A stretch of 7,222 nucleotides of DNA from Acidobacteriota bacterium. Its GTDB lineage: Bacteria; Acidobacteriota; Terriglobia; Bryobacterales; Bryobacteraceae. This document shows, piece by piece, positions 5,600-7,222 of the stretch. Location of the stretch: NCBI GenBank assembly GCA_003223065.1, contig QHXU01000307.1, positions 1 through 7,222 on the forward strand. The letters run 5' to 3'. The translations under genes and the position numbers were made by a program. The first letter of the stretch is position 1; every line of letters starts with the position of its first letter. The notes beneath the pieces are model-generated. The model was not told the DNA's origin, did not search any database, and saw only the letters and a program-made list of their open reading frames with translations.

Positions 5600-6967
5600 A
5601 TGAGTTCCGTCCGTCCAATCCACATTTTGATTTCGGCTTTGCTCGGCGCGCCCCTCTGTTCCGCCACGCCAACATTCTCTCGCGACGTCGCGCCCATCCT
5701 GTACAAGCACTGCGTTACCTGTCACCACGCGAACGACATCGCCCCCATGGCGCTGATCACGTACCAGGAAGTGAGACCGTGGGCCGCATCTATCAAGGAG
5801 GCGGTGCTCTCGCGCAAGATGCCGCCCTGGAAGGCTGACCCGCATTTCGGCAAATGGTCCAATGATCCGAGCTTAACCGCCGCCGAAATCGAGACCCTGA
5901 AAGCCTGGGCGGACGGCGGCAAACCCGAAGGCGATCCGAAAGACCTTCCAGCGCCGCCTGTCTTTGCCGAAGGCTGGCGGGCCGGAACGCCGGACATGAT
6001 CGTCCCCATTCCGAAGTTTACGCTCTCGGCCAAGGGCCCTGACGAGTACGCCAATATCACGGTCCCGGCAAATCTCACGGAAGACCGGTGGGTCGTTTCG
6101 GCGGAACTCCGACCGGGTAATCGTAAGATCGTGCACCACGCGCACGTGTTCGTGGTGGAAGAAGATAAGCCCAAGAGGACCGCCAAGCTCGATCCGGCGC
6201 AGGAGTACGGTAGATGGCTGCACATCAAAGAGGGCACGCTGTCTTTCATTCGCCCCGATGCACCGGTCATCAATGACGGATGCGCTCAGGACGATAACGC
6301 CGTTTTTCCAGGGGTTAAAGAGAAGGATCTCGGAAGTTTAATCGCGTCTTACCTTCCCGGCCGCGCGCCGGACGTTTATCCGGAAGGCACGGCGCGGCTA
6401 GTCCCGGCCGGATCAAAATTAAACTTTCAAATTCACTACTCGCGCGCTACTGGCAAGACGGAGTTCGACGAGACCAGCGTCGGTTTGAGATTCGCCAGGG
6501 AGCCGCCCAAAACAATCGCCCGGCGGATCGATCTCTCGAATCATATGTTCCTGATTCCAGCGAATGATCCGGATCACGAAGTGACGGAGTGTCACACGTT
6601 TCAGAAAGATATGTACATCACCAGCCTGACGCCGCACATGCACCTGCGGGGCAAGTCCATGCGTATTGACGTCGTATATCCGGACGGGCGCGCGCAGACG
6701 TTGTTGAACGTGCCGGCATACAACTTCAACTGGCAGATCACCTACCGGACAGCGGAGCCGATCTTGATTCCGAAGGGCACGCGCATGAAGATCGTCGCGC
6801 ACTTCGATAATTCGAGAAACAATCCGCTGAATCCCGATCCGACGCATGCGGTGCGCTGGGGATCGGCGAGCGAGACCGAGATGATGGACGGCTGGATCGA
6901 ATATGTGGATGCTAGTCCGGCAGCCTCGGTGTCGTCCGCTGGCGAATCGGCGCGTTTCGAGCGGTAG
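5600..6967 (+). CDS. Periplasmic cytochrome c fused to a PHM-like type II copper monooxygenase module
   Basis: The 455-residue protein has a signal peptide (about 1-22, probable cut after CSA). A small cytochrome c domain spans about 25-110: C38-V-T-C41-H42 binds heme, with M50 or M74 (in KMPPW) as possible distal ligand. Residues about 120-437 resemble the two-domain copper core of peptidylglycine alpha-hydroxylating and dopamine beta-monooxygenases. By motif, H179/H180 (VHHAHVF) and H279 (FQIHYS) match the CuH site; H346/H348 (TPHMHLRG) and a Met in the ETEMMDG segment (M428/M429) match the CuM site. All six ligands appear present, so catalysis is plausible. Known relatives hydroxylate C-H bonds with ascorbate as donor; here the heme may deliver electrons. 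The gene is divergent from the receptor over 133 bp, with a ribosome site at 5587-5593. The substrate is unknown. The last 18 residues look like a disordered tail. Confidence 0.83.
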   Translation: MSSVRPIHILISALLGAPLCSATPTFSRDVAPILYKHCVTCHHANDIAPMALITYQEVRPWAASIKEAVLSRKMPPWKADPHFGKWSNDPSLTAAEIETLKAWADGGKPEGDPKDLPAPPVFAEGWRAGTPDMIVPIPKFTLSAKGPDEYANITVPANLTEDRWVVSAELRPGNRKIVHHAHVFVVEEDKPKRTAKLDPAQEYGRWLHIKEGTLSFIRPDAPVINDGCAQDDNAVFPGVKEKDLGSLIASYLPGRAPDVYPEGTARLVPAGSKLNFQIHYSRATGKTEFDETSVGLRFAREPPKTIARRIDLSNHMFLIPANDPDHEVTECHTFQKDMYITSLTPHMHLRGKSMRIDVVYPDGRAQTLLNVPAYNFNWQITYRTAEPILIPKGTRMKIVAHFDNSRNNPLNPDPTHAVRWGSASETEMMDGWIEYVDASPAASVSSAGESARFER

Positions 6968-6976
6968 TCCTACGGC

Positions 6977-7001
6977 TCAACCCGTTCCGGCTGCTGGTTG
7001 A
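6977..7001. terminator. Weak hairpin in the convergent gap, possible bidirectional terminator
   Basis: TCAACC (6977-6982) and GGTTGA (6996-7001) are perfect 6-bp arms around a 13-base loop. The hairpin begins ten bases after the stop of the plus-strand gene and lies between two convergent genes, where a shared terminator is expected. There is no T-tract on either side, so intrinsic termination is not well supported. Confidence 0.25.
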
Positions 7002-7023
7002 TCCCGCACCGGCATGTCCGAGC

Positions 7024-7222
7024 TCACACGACCCCGACCTTGACGTTGTGAATCGGCGGCAGCGAATCGAACAGGCAGTCCCACTGCTCACCGCCCTCCC
7101 TCCCAATCCACAGCTGGCCGGTCGTCGTGCCGAAGTAGAGTGCGGGCGCCTTAAGCCGGTCGATATCCATCGCGTCGCGCAGGACGGTGAAGTAGCTCTG
7201 CTTTTTCGGCAAACCGCGCGCA
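7024..7222 (-). CDS. C-terminal end of a BNR/WD40-like beta-propeller (sialidase- or sortilin-like) protein, 5' partial
   Basis: The minus-strand frame is open to the right edge and ends at TGA (7026-7024); at least 65 residues are seen. The sequence GLPKKQSYFTVLRDAMDIDRL, then ALYFGTTTGQLWIGREGGEQW and a final SLPPIHNVKV segment, closely follows the end of bacterial proteins annotated as exo-alpha-sialidase, glycosyl hydrolase or WD40/YVTN/BNR-repeat protein. In these the GTTTGQLW-x4-GGEQW segment is a typical BNR (Asp-box-like) blade, here with Gly/Glu in place of the usual Asp. The TTG at 7212 lies inside the conserved GLP block, so it is not a start. Enzymatic activity is unproven for most of this family. 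It is convergent with the monooxygenase gene and ends 57 bases from it. No functional link can be read. Confidence 0.66.
   Translation of the reverse strand, partial: ARGLPKKQSYFTVLRDAMDIDRLKAPALYFGTTTGQLWIGREGGEQWDCLFDSLPPIHNVKVGVV

Noticed and set aside
5645..5665. Lipoprotein signal around C20 of the cytochrome/monooxygenase
   Set aside because: The residues before the Cys are A-P-L, which does not fit a lipobox (small residue expected at -1). Ordinary signal peptidase cleavage after CSA is more likely.
5722..6273. Minus-strand open frame of 183 codons
   Set aside because: It is antisense to the cytochrome c and copper-site region, where CxxCH and HHAH motifs establish the plus strand as coding.
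6419..6847. Minus-strand open frame of 142 codons
   Set aside because: It is antisense to the second copper domain; no start signal and no recognisable family.

Overview
The window most likely comes from an acidobacterium of the Bryobacterales (Candidatus Solibacter-like) group. Three things point there: a C-terminal domain at the left edge resembling TIGR03437, a domain first described from Solibacter usitatus; a long Oar-type TonB-dependent receptor with an N-terminal carboxypeptidase-regulatory domain, a family greatly expanded in Acidobacteria; and a cytochrome c / copper monooxygenase fusion of a kind common in that phylum. This assignment is from protein-family recognition only, with no database search.

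Layout. Positions 1-506 (+) hold the 3' end of a secreted or surface protein ending in the TIGR03437-like domain. From about 225 its frame runs antisense through a minus-strand gene (225-500) for a small zinc-ribbon plus DUF5655-like protein that stops about half way through its domain. The two damaged ends coincide, which suggests a deletion or a chimeric join. A tight minus-strand pair follows: an outer-membrane TonB-dependent receptor (5466 to 2170) and, 7 bases after its stop, an exported NodB-type polysaccharide deacetylase with a large extra C-terminal domain (2162 to 561). The DUF5655 gene follows after 60 bases on the same strand. A 133-bp divergent intergenic region (5467-5599) contains three overlapping inverted repeats and separates the receptor from a plus-strand gene (5600-6967) for a periplasmic protein with a cytochrome c domain and a PHM-like type II copper monooxygenase module. 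A 56-bp convergent gap with a weak hairpin leads to the C-terminal end of a BNR/WD40-like beta-propeller protein (minus, running off the right edge).

How the genes may work together. The receptor and deacetylase almost certainly share a transcript. Their products fit a cell-envelope module in which a glycan or glycopeptide is bound and imported across the outer membrane and N- or O-deacetylated in the periplasm. The divergent redox enzyme shares the control region but need not share the pathway. The substrate cannot be read from the sequence. No rRNA, tRNA, CRISPR array, insertion sequence or phage gene was seen. The most unusual points are the double gene damage near 225, the uncharacterised Cys/His-containing C-terminal domain of the deacetylase, the heme-copper fusion with all six expected copper ligands, and the nested inverted repeats between the divergent genes.
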